From: an uncultured Stenotrophomonas sp.
Lineage (GTDB): Bacteria; Pseudomonadota; Gammaproteobacteria; Xanthomonadales; Xanthomonadaceae
Reading direction: 5' to 3'
Assembly: GCF_945952405.1 (NCBI RefSeq)
Contig: NZ_CAMFIA010000020.1
Coordinates: forward strand, 1 to 64,000
Length of the DNA: 64,000 nucleotides
Position 1 is the first letter of the stretch. The number at the start of each line of letters is the position of its first letter. Below, one piece after another: positions 1 to 8,055 of the stretch. The position numbers were made by a program, and so were the translations under genes. The notes below the pieces were generated by a model that saw only the letters and a list, made by a program, of their open reading frames with translations, searched no databases and was not told where the DNA came from.

Positions 1-95
1 GCACTACCGGGTGCAAGGTGCATGAGGCTGCCGGCCAGCGGCCGGCACTACCGGGCGCGAGGTGCATGAGGCTGCCGGCCAGCGGCCGGCACTAC
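1..95. repeat. tandem SMAG/REP palindromes, 44-nt period
   Basis: Two full copies of a REP-type palindrome (28-51 and 72-95, stem GCCGGCC/GGCCGGC with CTAC at one end, i.e. GTAG on the other strand) and the end of a third at 1-7 recur with a period of exactly 44 nt. The spacer between them is also repeated, so the array grew as a unit of palindrome plus spacer. It lies downstream of the AIM24 gene on the minus strand. It matches the SMAG (GTAG) REP class known from Stenotrophomonas maltophilia. Confidence 0.8.
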
Positions 96-134
96 CGGGC
101 GCAAGGTGCATCCGGCACGACCCGCGAGGGCGGG

Positions 135-1148
135 TCAAAAGCGGTTGTCGCCGTCCAGCATCCGGCCCAGGCCGCCCAGCACCGAGCCTTCGCCGCGGTT
201 CTGGCCACCGCCCTGGGGGGCCGCCATCCACATGCGGCCGGCCAGGCGCGAGAACGGCAGCGACTGCAGCCAGACCTTGCCGGGGCCGGTGAGCGTGGCC
301 AGGAACACGCCCTCGCCGCCGAACAACATGCTCTTGATGCCGGTGACGCGGCGCACGTCCATCTCCACACTGGGGTGGTAGGCCACCACGCAGCCGGTAT
401 CGACATCCAGGCGTTCGCCCGCGGCCAGCTCGCGCTCGACCACGCAGCCACCGGCATGGATGAACACCCAGCCGTCGCCTTCGAGCTTCTGCATGATGAA
501 CCCTTCGCCGCCAAACAGGCCGGTCATGATCTTGCGCTGGAACTGCACGCCGATCTGCACGCCGCGCGCGCCGGCCAGGAAGCTGTCCTTCTGGCAGATC
601 AGGCGACCGCCATGCTGGTCCAGCTTCATCGCCAGCACGGTGCCGGGGTAGGGCGCGGCAAAGGCGACCTTGCCCTTGCCGTGGCCGCTCTGCGTGTAGA
701 CGGTGGCGAACAGGCTCTCGCCGGTCAGCACGCGCTTGCCGGCGGCCATCACCTTGCCCATGAAGCCGCTCTGGTCGCCGGTGGCGGCGCCGAACACGGT
801 ATCCATCTGCACGGTCGCGTCCTTGAACATCAGCGCGCCGGCCTCGGCAATGGCGCTCTCGCCAGGGTCAAGCTCGATTTCCACGAACTGCATCTCATGG
901 CCGACGATGCGGAATTCGATGTCGTCGGCGCGGCCGCTGGGGGTGGCCGGGACCGGCGGCGGCGTGCCCGGCATGCCGGTGGCCGGCGACTGCAGTTCGC
1001 TCACCTCCGCGATCGGCGTCCATCCGCTCATGCCCTGGCACCAGGCCAGGGCACGCGGGTTGGCCTGCGCATAGCGGCGCGCGGCCAGGTCATCCAGCGG
1101 GCCGACGCGCTCGGCCTGGGCGGAGGCATGGAAGTACCACTGGGTCAT
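135..1148 (-). CDS. AIM24-family protein with N-terminal GYF_2-like domain
   Basis: 337 aa. Residues 1-50 (MTQWYFHASAQ..., WCQGMSGWTPI) look like a GYF_2/DUF4339 domain, a small module with a conserved tryptophan pattern. After a short proline-rich linker, residues of about 80-310 form a glycine-rich beta domain of the AIM24/TIGR00266 type (for example AEAGALMFKD, GAATGDQSGFMGKV). Bacterial AIM24 proteins have no established biochemical activity. No signal peptide or membrane segment is evident, so it is probably cytoplasmic. It is a single gene, divergent from the TonB receptor at 1307 and followed by REP palindromes. The family call is firm and the function unknown. Confidence 0.85.
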   Translation of the reverse strand: MTQWYFHASAQAERVGPLDDLAARRYAQANPRALAWCQGMSGWTPIAEVSELQSPATGMPGTPPPVPATPSGRADDIEFRIVGHEMQFVEIELDPGESAIAEAGALMFKDATVQMDTVFGAATGDQSGFMGKVMAAGKRVLTGESLFATVYTQSGHGKGKVAFAAPYPGTVLAMKLDQHGGRLICQKDSFLAGARGVQIGVQFQRKIMTGLFGGEGFIMQKLEGDGWVFIHAGGCVVERELAAGERLDVDTGCVVAYHPSVEMDVRRVTGIKSMLFGGEGVFLATLTGPGKVWLQSLPFSRLAGRMWMAAPQGGGQNRGEGSVLGGLGRMLDGDNRF

Positions 1149-1306
1149 CGAGGCGGCTCCGCAGGCTGGAAAACCCCGAGTCTAGCGAGCGTGCCGGCTT
1201 GGCGGCGATGGGGCCATGAACGGCGGCGATTTGCGGGGGAGGTGCTGTATTGCAACAATTATCTGGTAGCGCCGTTTTACCACCCCTCCAAACACAGCCT
1301 ACCGCC

Positions 1307-3580
1307 ATGTCCCCGACCCGCACTTCCCGTGGCCGATTTCCGGTCGCGCGCCCCCTCGTTGCCGCTCTTTCCGCCCTGCTGCCGCTGGTAGCAGCCGCCC
1401 AGGAAACCCCCGCTGCCAAGGATCCGGTTGCCCTCGACACCCTGCAGGTGACCGCGCAGCGCCGCGTCGAGAACGCCAAGGACGTGCCGGTCGCGGTCAC
1501 CGCGATCCAGGGCGAGAAGCTGGATGTGCTCGGCTCGGCCGGCGATGACATCCGCTTCCTGGCCGCGCGCGTGCCCAGCCTCAACATCGAGTCGTCCTAC
1601 GGGCGCGCCTTCCCGCGCTTCTACATCCGCGGCCTGGGCAACACCGACTTCGACCTCAATGCCTCGCAGCCGGTCTCGCTGGTGTATGACGATGTGGTGC
1701 AGGAAAGCCCGCTGCTGAAGGGCTTCCCGCTGTTCGACCTGGCCAACGTGGAAGTGCTGCGTGGCCCGCAGGGCACCCTGTTTGGCCGCAACACCCCGGC
1801 CGGCGTGGTCAAGTTCGATTCGGCGCGCCCGTCGCAGGATGCCGACGGCTACATCCGCGTCGGCTACGGCAGCTACAACAGCTGGAACGTGCAGGGCGCC
1901 TACGGCGGCCCGCTGACCGATCGCTGGTCGGCACGCGTCTCGGCGATCTACCAGCGCCGCGATGACTGGGTCGACAACACCCGTGCCGGTGCGCCGAACA
2001 GCGGTTTTGAAGGCTATGACGAGGCCGCCGGCCGCGTGCAGTTCCTGTACGAAGGCGACGATTTCGAAGCGCTGTTCAACCTGCACAAGCGCAAGCTCAA
2101 CGGCACCGCCCGCCTGTTCCGCGCCAACATCATCCAGAAGGGCAGCAACGCGCTGGTCGAGAACTTCGACCGTGACAAGGTGGCCAACGATGGTGTCAAT
2201 TTCTCCGACCTGAAGACCTGGGGCGGCAGCGCGCGCCTGCAGTGGAACCTCGGTTCGGTCACCCTGCATTCGATCACCGGTTACGAGACCGCCGAGTCGC
2301 TCAACCGGGGTGATATCGACGGTGGCTACGGCGATGCCTCGCTGGGCGCCGGCAACTATGGCCCGGGCTTCATCCCGTTCTCTTCCGAATCGGCCGATGG
2401 CCTGCCGCACCACCGCCAGTGGACCCAGGAATTCCGCATCGAGTCCAACGAATGGGGCCGCTTCGACTGGCAGGCCGGCGTCTTCTACTTCGATGAAGAC
2501 GTGACCATCAACAACTTCAACTACGACTCGCTCAAGCCGGGCAACCCGCAGACCGGCCACGTGGTGCAGAACCAGCGCAACAAGGCGTGGGCGGTGTTCG
2601 CTTCGGGTGACTTCGATGTCACCGACCGCTTCAAGCTGCGTGCCGGCGTGCGCTACACCCAGGACAAGAAGGACTTCAGCGCCAGCGTGCTGCAGGCCGT
2701 TCTTCCGTTCGGTACCCCGGTCAGCGGCCCGTACCTGGCCAACACCGACGTCAACGACGTCAGCTGGGATGTCAGCGGCGTGTACAAGCTGACCGACAAC
2801 ATCAACGCCTACGCCCGCGTCGCCAAGGGCTTCCGCGCGCCGTCGATCCAGGGCCGCCTGGCCTTCGCGCCGGGCCTGTCGCAGGCCGACTCGGAGAAGG
2901 TGATCTCGTACGAGGCCGGCATCAAGGCCGACCTGTTCGAGCGTCGCGCGCGCCTGGGCCTGAGCGTGTTCCGCTACAACGTGGATGGCCAGCAGCTGAT
3001 CGCGGTGGGCGGTACCAACAACACCGCCACCCTGCTCAACGCCGACAAGACCATCGGCCAGGGCGTGGAGCTGGACCTGGAGGCCTACCTGGCCGACAAC
3101 GTCCTGCTGACCTTCGGCAGCAGCTACAACGACACCGAGATCAAGGACAAGAACCTGGCGGTGGCGATCTGTGGCGGTGGCTGCACGGTCACCGATCCGA
3201 TCACCATGATCGGCGGCAAGCCGTATGCGCTGGTCAACGGCAACCCGCTGCCGCAGGCGCCGAAGTGGATCCACAACATGACGCTGCGTGTCGGCTTCCC
3301 GCTGACCGATGGCAGCGAGCTGTACGCCTACACCGACTGGGCCTACCGCAGCCCGGTGAACTTCTTCATCTACGAGTCGCCGGAGTTCCGCAGCCGCAGC
3401 TCGCTGGAGGGGGGCCTGCGCCTGGGTTACAACTGGGATTACGGCCAGTACGACGTGGCGGTGTTCGGTCGCAACCTGACCAACCAGACCCGCGTGGTCG
3501 GTGCGATCGACTTCAACAACCTGACCGGTTTCCTCAACGAGCCGCGCACCTGGGGCGTGGAGTTCACCGCCAAGTTCTGA
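1307..3580 (+). CDS. TonB-dependent outer-membrane receptor
   Basis: 757 aa from the ATG at 1307; an upstream in-frame ATG at 1250 would put 19 non-signal residues in front of the signal peptide. A signal peptide ends near AAAQ. Then come a TonB box-like stretch (ALDTLQVTAQRR), a plug domain (about residues 50-170, with VEVLRGPQGTLFGRN) and a long beta-barrel ending in a terminal phenylalanine (VEFTAKF). The architecture is that of iron-complex and other TonB-dependent receptors; the ligand cannot be read from sequence. No siderophore genes or regulator lie beside it. A comparatively AT-rich stretch at about 1248-1280 is the likely promoter region, but I cannot fix -35/-10 boxes. Confidence 0.93.
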   Translation: MSPTRTSRGRFPVARPLVAALSALLPLVAAAQETPAAKDPVALDTLQVTAQRRVENAKDVPVAVTAIQGEKLDVLGSAGDDIRFLAARVPSLNIESSYGRAFPRFYIRGLGNTDFDLNASQPVSLVYDDVVQESPLLKGFPLFDLANVEVLRGPQGTLFGRNTPAGVVKFDSARPSQDADGYIRVGYGSYNSWNVQGAYGGPLTDRWSARVSAIYQRRDDWVDNTRAGAPNSGFEGYDEAAGRVQFLYEGDDFEALFNLHKRKLNGTARLFRANIIQKGSNALVENFDRDKVANDGVNFSDLKTWGGSARLQWNLGSVTLHSITGYETAESLNRGDIDGGYGDASLGAGNYGPGFIPFSSESADGLPHHRQWTQEFRIESNEWGRFDWQAGVFYFDEDVTINNFNYDSLKPGNPQTGHVVQNQRNKAWAVFASGDFDVTDRFKLRAGVRYTQDKKDFSASVLQAVLPFGTPVSGPYLANTDVNDVSWDVSGVYKLTDNINAYARVAKGFRAPSIQGRLAFAPGLSQADSEKVISYEAGIKADLFERRARLGLSVFRYNVDGQQLIAVGGTNNTATLLNADKTIGQGVELDLEAYLADNVLLTFGSSYNDTEIKDKNLAVAICGGGCTVTDPITMIGGKPYALVNGNPLPQAPKWIHNMTLRVGFPLTDGSELYAYTDWAYRSPVNFFIYESPEFRSRSSLEGGLRLGYNWDYGQYDVAVFGRNLTNQTRVVGAIDFNNLTGFLNEPRTWGVEFTAKF

Positions 3581-3605
3581 TGCGCTGACCGAGGCAATGC
3601 AATGA

Positions 3606-3634
3606 AGAAGGGCCGGCGCAATGCCGGCCCTTCT
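3606..3634 (+). terminator. hairpin after TonB receptor gene
   Basis: An 11-bp perfect stem (3607-3617 with 3623-3633, GAAGGGCCGGC/GCCGGCCCTTC) with a 5-nt loop sits 26 nt after the receptor stop codon. There is no long T-run, so it may be a weak or Rho-assisted terminator. Confidence 0.6.
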
Positions 3635-3641
3635 GCGAGCT

Positions 3642-3680
3642 GGGGTCAGATCCCTTTCCGGGGGAAAGGGATCTGACCCC
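3642..3680. repeat. GGGGTCAGA-type inverted repeat, copy 1
   Basis: An imperfect-to-perfect palindrome with arms GGGGTCAGATCCCTTTCC and GGAAAGGGATCTGACCCC around a short loop. Related copies occur at 12140-12177, 16489-16527, 20788-20830 and 49635-49674, always between genes. It probably helps terminate the convergent neighbours here. Confidence 0.8.
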
Positions 3681-3687
3681 GAACCAC

Positions 3688-4527
3688 CTACAGCGCGCTC
3701 TGCGGGCGCACCTTCAGCACGGCGTTCTCGGTGGCGCAGTCGCGGCTGGAGTGCAGCCCGGCCTTGCGTGCGGCGGCGATCTCCTTGCGCGCGGCCAGCA
3801 GGTCCTTGTTGAACGCGGCGTTGTCGTGCAGGCGGGCGACGGCGGCGGCCCCCATGAAGCGGCCTTCGAGGATGTCGCTCTGCCAGTGCACGTTGCACAC
3901 CAGGCGGCTCTCGCCGTAATTGCGGCCGCGGGCCTGGATGGCATCGGCGCGGTCGGGTGCGATCTCCGACAGGATCAGTGCCCAGGCCCAGCCGATCGAG
4001 GTGTGGCCGGACGGGTAGGAGCCATTCCTGCGCAGGCCTTCCTCATCCTTTGGCGAGCAGGTCGGTTCACCGTTGACCATGAACGGGCGCGGTCGCTGGT
4101 AGTGGTTCTTGGCCGCCTTGGTGGCCGCACTGGCGTCGATCCGGCTGCGCTCCAGCAGGCGATACAGCGCCGGCGTCCTGACCGCATCAACGTCGATGTC
4201 GGCGGCGCAGGAGAAATGATTGGCGCCTTCCGGGAAGCCGAGTTCGGCATCGACACCGGCTTGGGCGAAGCGCGGGCTGCCGCGCAGTGCGCGTGCCTCA
4301 CGGCTGACCTGTTCGTCCAGGGCGAGGGCGGCAGAGCCGGCCACCGGCGGCGCCGGTACCAGATCGAGGCTGGCCGGAACCGCGTCCTTGTCCAGGTAGC
4401 CCACCGCCTTGGTGGTGATGTTGGCTTCGACGGCGGTCGGCTTGGCGGCGGTGGCGGCACAACCGGCCAGGGCCGCGGCAACGGCGAGGCCGAGCAGCGG
4501 GCGGGCAGGGTGGGAAATCAGCGACAT
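3688..4527 (-). CDS. class A (PhoN-like) acid phosphatase lipoprotein, PAP2 family
   Basis: 279 aa from the ATG at 4527; longer in-frame starts would bury the signal. The N-terminus is a lipoprotein signal with lipobox LAGC, so the enzyme is probably anchored in the outer membrane. All three parts of the PAP2/vanadium-haloperoxidase active site are present: KAAKNHYQRPRP (KX6RP, about residue 140), YPSGHTS (PSGH) and SRLVCNVHWQSD (SRX5HX3D). This is the arrangement of bacterial class A nonspecific acid phosphatases, which release phosphate from organic esters in the periplasm. It stands alone, convergent with the TonB receptor and divergent from the hydrolase at 4791. Confidence 0.9.
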   Translation of the reverse strand: MSLISHPARPLLGLAVAAALAGCAATAAKPTAVEANITTKAVGYLDKDAVPASLDLVPAPPVAGSAALALDEQVSREARALRGSPRFAQAGVDAELGFPEGANHFSCAADIDVDAVRTPALYRLLERSRIDASAATKAAKNHYQRPRPFMVNGEPTCSPKDEEGLRRNGSYPSGHTSIGWAWALILSEIAPDRADAIQARGRNYGESRLVCNVHWQSDILEGRFMGAAAVARLHDNAAFNKDLLAARKEIAAARKAGLHSSRDCATENAVLKVRPQSAL

Positions 4528-4790
4528 GGGGCAGGCTCCGGGGGAAAAAACAACGCGCCATGATCGCAGCCCATGCAAGGCATCGCAGTGGCCATCGGTC
4601 ATACAGCCAGACCCGGCATGGTCATCCGATCGGGGCAAAACCGTCATCAAATGTCGTCAATCTCCTGAATTCGGGTGCAGCGCACGGATTTTCACGCGCC
4701 TGCGCCGCGAGCATCGGCACCACGGCGAGCGCCACGGGCCGTCCAGTTCCAGCCGGGTCGGGGGGATCCGCTGACAGAGGGAGAGAAGCG

Positions 4791-5669
4791 ATGCGCAGCA
4801 CCGCAACAGGAAGTACCGTCCTGGCCCTGTTCCTCGGGCTTGCAACACCGCCGGCGCAGGCCGCCGACGTGGTCGGCGTGGCCTTCGTGCATGGCACCGG
4901 TGCGCAGACCAACGCGACCCAGGACTACTGGCAGCCGGCGATCATCGAGACCGTGCGCCAGGGCCTGCCGAACAGCAGCAACTACGTGGTCATCAACTGC
5001 GACTTCACCCAGTACATGTGGAAGCCGGAGGCCGCCGGCTGCCTGGCCAACCAGCTGACCGGCTTCATCGACAGCCGTGGCATCACCCAGCTGGTGGTGA
5101 TCACCCACTCCAACGGCGGCAACGTGGTGCGCTGGATCCTGTCCAACCCGACCTACGACAGCCGCTATCCGAAGATCATCCGCACGGTGCGCAAGGTCAC
5201 CGCGCTGGCGCCGTCATCGGCGGGCACGCCGCTGGCCGATGCAGTGCTCAACGGCAACACCTTCGAAACGTCGCTGGGCTGGCTGCTGGGCTACAAGAAC
5301 GACGCGGTGCGCCAGCAGCAGGTGGCGAGCATGGCCACCTACAACGCGCAGAACCTGTACGGCACCGCAGGCCGCCCGGCGTTGCCCAAGCCATTCCGCG
5401 CGGTGGTCGGCAGCGATGTCGAATCGGCGGTATGGGACAGCAACAGCTACTGCGGTGGCTATGCCGCCAACGTCGGCCTGGAGTTCACCCAGAACTGGCT
5501 GTCGTCCTGCTCCGATGGATTCCTGGAGTGCAGCAGCCAGAAGGCCGCCGGCACTACCTGGTTCACCGACAAGCAGCGCACGCAGGGCGCCGAGCCGCTC
5601 AGCCACAACCAGAGCCGCCGTGAGTGCTTCGGCCTCGGCACGCTGCTGCGCAACGACCTGGCCCAGTGA
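4791..5669 (+). CDS. secreted alpha/beta hydrolase (lipase-like)
   Basis: 292 aa. The ATG at 4791 follows a good ribosome-binding site (GAGAGAAG). A signal peptide ends at AQA, about residue 24. The mature protein opens with VVGVAFVHGTG, the strand-plus-oxyanion region of the alpha/beta-hydrolase fold, and has a nucleophile elbow THSNGGN with catalytic Ser about residue 107. Several cysteines near the C-terminus (SYCGGY, SSCSDGFLECSS, RRECF) suggest disulfides, which fits secretion. The acyl substrate is unknown. The next gene starts 11 nt after its stop, so the two are likely co-transcribed. Confidence 0.8.
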   Translation: MRSTATGSTVLALFLGLATPPAQAADVVGVAFVHGTGAQTNATQDYWQPAIIETVRQGLPNSSNYVVINCDFTQYMWKPEAAGCLANQLTGFIDSRGITQLVVITHSNGGNVVRWILSNPTYDSRYPKIIRTVRKVTALAPSSAGTPLADAVLNGNTFETSLGWLLGYKNDAVRQQQVASMATYNAQNLYGTAGRPALPKPFRAVVGSDVESAVWDSNSYCGGYAANVGLEFTQNWLSSCSDGFLECSSQKAAGTTWFTDKQRTQGAEPLSHNQSRRECFGLGTLLRNDLAQ

Positions 5670-5680
5670 GGGAGACGACC

Positions 5681-6883
5681 ATGACAATCCATTCAACCCT
5701 TCTGGCCAGCGCCGTGCTGGCGGTGCTGTCGTTGTCGGCGGCGCAGGCCGCGCAGCCCCTGCGTGCCGCTGGCAGTGGCGACCAGGTGCCTTCATCGCTG
5801 GTTGCCGCACCGCTGCCCGCAGACGAAAGCGAGCATGCTCCGCTGGCCTTTGCCTGGGCACTGGACCCGGCGCAGCCGCTGCAGGCGGCCACGCCGTATG
5901 CTTCGGTCAGCCGCAGCTATTGGCAGCAGGTCGATGGCGCGCAGCTGCAACGCGGCCTGGACCTGCCGCTGACCGCCGCCGATGCGGTGATCCAGCTGAG
6001 CCCGGGCAACGGCGCGCGGGCACTGCCGGCCACCTCGCTGCAGGTGCGTGACCCGGCTGGGCGCAGCAGTGTCGCGCGCAGTGTCGATGCGCGCGCGCTG
6101 CAGGAGGCCGGCATGCCGGTCAGCGAGGGCAGCAGCATGCTGCGCACCGGCGCTGCCAGTGCGGTGGGCGCGTACACGCTGCAGAGCGCGCAGGCGCAGG
6201 GCCGCTATGTGGTGCAGGTGCTGGAGCCGAACAGTCCGCTGCGGTTGGAAGTGCAGGCGAACCAGGCGCAGGTGCTGGCCGGTGGCAACCTGCAGCTGCA
6301 GGCACGGCTGCTGGATGATGCTGCCAGCGCTTCGCAGCTGGCTGCACGCCGCGGCAGCCTGGGCGGTGAAGCGCTGCTGGTCGCACCGGACGGCCGCAGC
6401 TGGCCGCAGCGCCTGCTGCGCACCAGCGATGGCACGTTGCGCGCGCAGGTGCGGATCCCGGCCGATACCGGCAGCGTGCAGGGGTTGTGGGAACTGCAGG
6501 TGTTCGCCCAGGCCAACGGCGTGCTGCGCGACGGCAAGGTCGCCTTCGCGGTGGCCCGGCCGACCGCCCGCTTCAGCGGCCAGGCCGCGCCGGACCCGGC
6601 CAGCCGCCAGGTGGCACTGCCGTTGCAGGTGGCTGCCGCGGGCCGCTACGAGGCGCGCGGCACGCTGTACGCCAGCGGTCGCGATGGCCAGCTGAAGCCG
6701 GTCGCGCAGGCGCATGCGGCGGCCTGGTTCGATGGCCCGGGCACAGGCCAGCTGGTGCTGCCGTTCGACCAGGTGGCCTTGCCGGCCGGCTTCGGTGCGC
6801 CGTACGAGCTGCGCGACCTGCAGCTGCAGGACCAGAGCCGGATGGCGCCGATCGAGTCGCGCGCGCTGGCGCTGCGGTTCTGA
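5681..6883 (+). CDS. secreted DUF4785-type protein
   Basis: 400 aa from the ATG at 5681, preceded by GGGAGACG. A signal peptide (LAVLSLSAAQA) leads into an all-beta, alanine- and glutamine-rich protein with no catalytic motif I recognise. The order looks like two beta-sandwich halves (about 30-200 and 210-400). Length and composition match what I recall of DUF4785 proteins of xanthomonads, but this family call is from memory. It is the second gene of a unit with the secreted hydrolase, so it may be a folding, anchoring or targeting partner; that role is inferred only from position. A strong hairpin at 6895-6919 closes the unit. Confidence 0.65.
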   Translation: MTIHSTLLASAVLAVLSLSAAQAAQPLRAAGSGDQVPSSLVAAPLPADESEHAPLAFAWALDPAQPLQAATPYASVSRSYWQQVDGAQLQRGLDLPLTAADAVIQLSPGNGARALPATSLQVRDPAGRSSVARSVDARALQEAGMPVSEGSSMLRTGAASAVGAYTLQSAQAQGRYVVQVLEPNSPLRLEVQANQAQVLAGGNLQLQARLLDDAASASQLAARRGSLGGEALLVAPDGRSWPQRLLRTSDGTLRAQVRIPADTGSVQGLWELQVFAQANGVLRDGKVAFAVARPTARFSGQAAPDPASRQVALPLQVAAAGRYEARGTLYASGRDGQLKPVAQAHAAAWFDGPGTGQLVLPFDQVALPAGFGAPYELRDLQLQDQSRMAPIESRALALRF

Positions 6884-6894
6884 GCCAAGGCGAG

Positions 6895-6919
6895 GGCGGG
6901 CCCGGCTGCCGGGCCCGCC
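6895..6919 (+). terminator. GC-rich hairpin after DUF4785 gene
   Basis: An 11-bp perfect stem (6895-6905 with 6909-6919) and a 3-nt loop lie 12 nt after the stop codon. There is no T-run. Confidence 0.55.
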
Positions 6920-6936
6920 ACTCATCGAGGCGCCTT

Positions 6937-7071
6937 CTGTAGAGCCGAGCGTGGGCCCGACCCTACAGGACCGCAGCCGAGCGTGGCGATGCCGGTCGTC
7001 CTGACCGGCACCCTTCGGGCCGTCGCAAGCGACGTTGGCTGCGGCTCCTGCCGCAACCTTCGGCTCTACAG
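6937..7071. repeat. 135-bp composite inverted repeat with GTAGAGCCGA ends
   Basis: The outer arms CTGTAGAGCCGA (6937-6948) and TCGGCTCTACAG (7060-7071) are exact inverted copies. Between them are smaller palindromes (TGCCGGTC...GACCGGCA and CGTCGC-AA-GCGACG). GTAG heads in opposite orientation are the form of a SMAG/REP pair. It fills most of the gap between the convergent DUF4785 and ABC ATPase genes. Confidence 0.7.
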
Positions 7072-7082
7072 GAGGGGCGGCC

Positions 7083-7904
7083 TTAGCCGGCGTAGGCGGT
7101 CAGCCGGCCTTCCTGCTCGCATACGGTGATCGCGCCACCGAACACCGCCGACAGCGGTTCACTGCGCAGCAGCTCGGCGCGGGTGCCGTCGGCCAGTACA
7201 CGACCATCGCGCAGCAGCACCACCCGCTCGATCTCGGGAATGATCTCTTCGATGTGATGGGTCACCAGCACCAGGGTGATGCCCTGCTGTGCCAGCACCC
7301 GCATGGTCGCCACCAGCTGCTCGCGGGCGACCAGGTCCAGGCCGGTGGAAGGCTCGTCCAGCAGCAGCGCCTGCGGCCGGTTGACCAGCGCGCGGGCGAT
7401 CAGCACGCGGCGGGTCTCGCCGGCCGACAGCTCGGCGTACGCGCGCTCGCGCAGGGACAGGGCGCCGGTCATCGCCAGCGTCTCGCCGACGCGCGCACGC
7501 ATGTCGGCGGTCACCTCGCGGAAGGCCGGCACCACGTAGCTGGCGAAGAAACCGGACAGTACCGCCTGTTCCACGGTCAGCCCGGGCATGTCGGCCAGGT
7601 TGCTGCTGAGATCGCCGGTGACGATGCCCAGCTGCGAGCGCAGCCGGTCCACCTGCCAGCGGTTCTGGCCCAGCACCTTCACCGCCACCGCGCCGTCCCC
7701 CTGGGCCAGCGGGTACAGCTCGCGGGTGATCAGCTTGATGAAGGTCGACTTGCCGCAGCCGTTGGGGCCGAGCAGGGCGGTGTGCTGGCCCTGCGCGATG
7801 CGCAGGCTGAGCCCGTGCAGCACCTTCACCTGGCCACGGACCACGGTGGCGCGGTCCAGTTCGATCAAGGGCGGCAGCCCGGCCATGGGCGGGGCGACGG
7901 TCAT
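7083..7904 (-). CDS. ABC transporter-type ATPase (stand-alone)
   Basis: 273 aa from the ATG at 7904. One complete ABC nucleotide-binding domain: Walker A GPNGCGKST, signature LSAGETRR, Walker B LLLDEPS and switch histidine VLVTHH. The signature is the variant LSAGE. No permease or binding protein is adjacent, and the neighbour is a divergent desaturase. Stand-alone single-domain ATPases of this kind resemble YlmA/ModF-like proteins, which may serve a distant permease or a non-transport role. The substrate is unknown. Confidence 0.85.
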   Translation of the reverse strand: MTVAPPMAGLPPLIELDRATVVRGQVKVLHGLSLRIAQGQHTALLGPNGCGKSTFIKLITRELYPLAQGDGAVAVKVLGQNRWQVDRLRSQLGIVTGDLSSNLADMPGLTVEQAVLSGFFASYVVPAFREVTADMRARVGETLAMTGALSLRERAYAELSAGETRRVLIARALVNRPQALLLDEPSTGLDLVAREQLVATMRVLAQQGITLVLVTHHIEEIIPEIERVVLLRDGRVLADGTRAELLRSEPLSAVFGGAITVCEQEGRLTAYAG

Positions 7905-8055
7905 GGCGCTGGCGCGCGGATCAAGGCTCGACAACTCAGGTCCCCAACTGTGAACGGTGCCACGGATGGCGATGCGAAACACCGCCGCAGGGGTGCAGTT
8001 TGCAACGCAAGCGCCCATCATGTCTGCCATCCCCGCGTCGATCCGGAGCGCCGCC

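Noticed and set aside
1277-3898. Long antisense open frame (873 codons) over the TonB receptor gene
   Set aside because: Typical of high-GC DNA; the product is a histidine/valine-rich composition without domain motifs, while the plus strand encodes a complete receptor.
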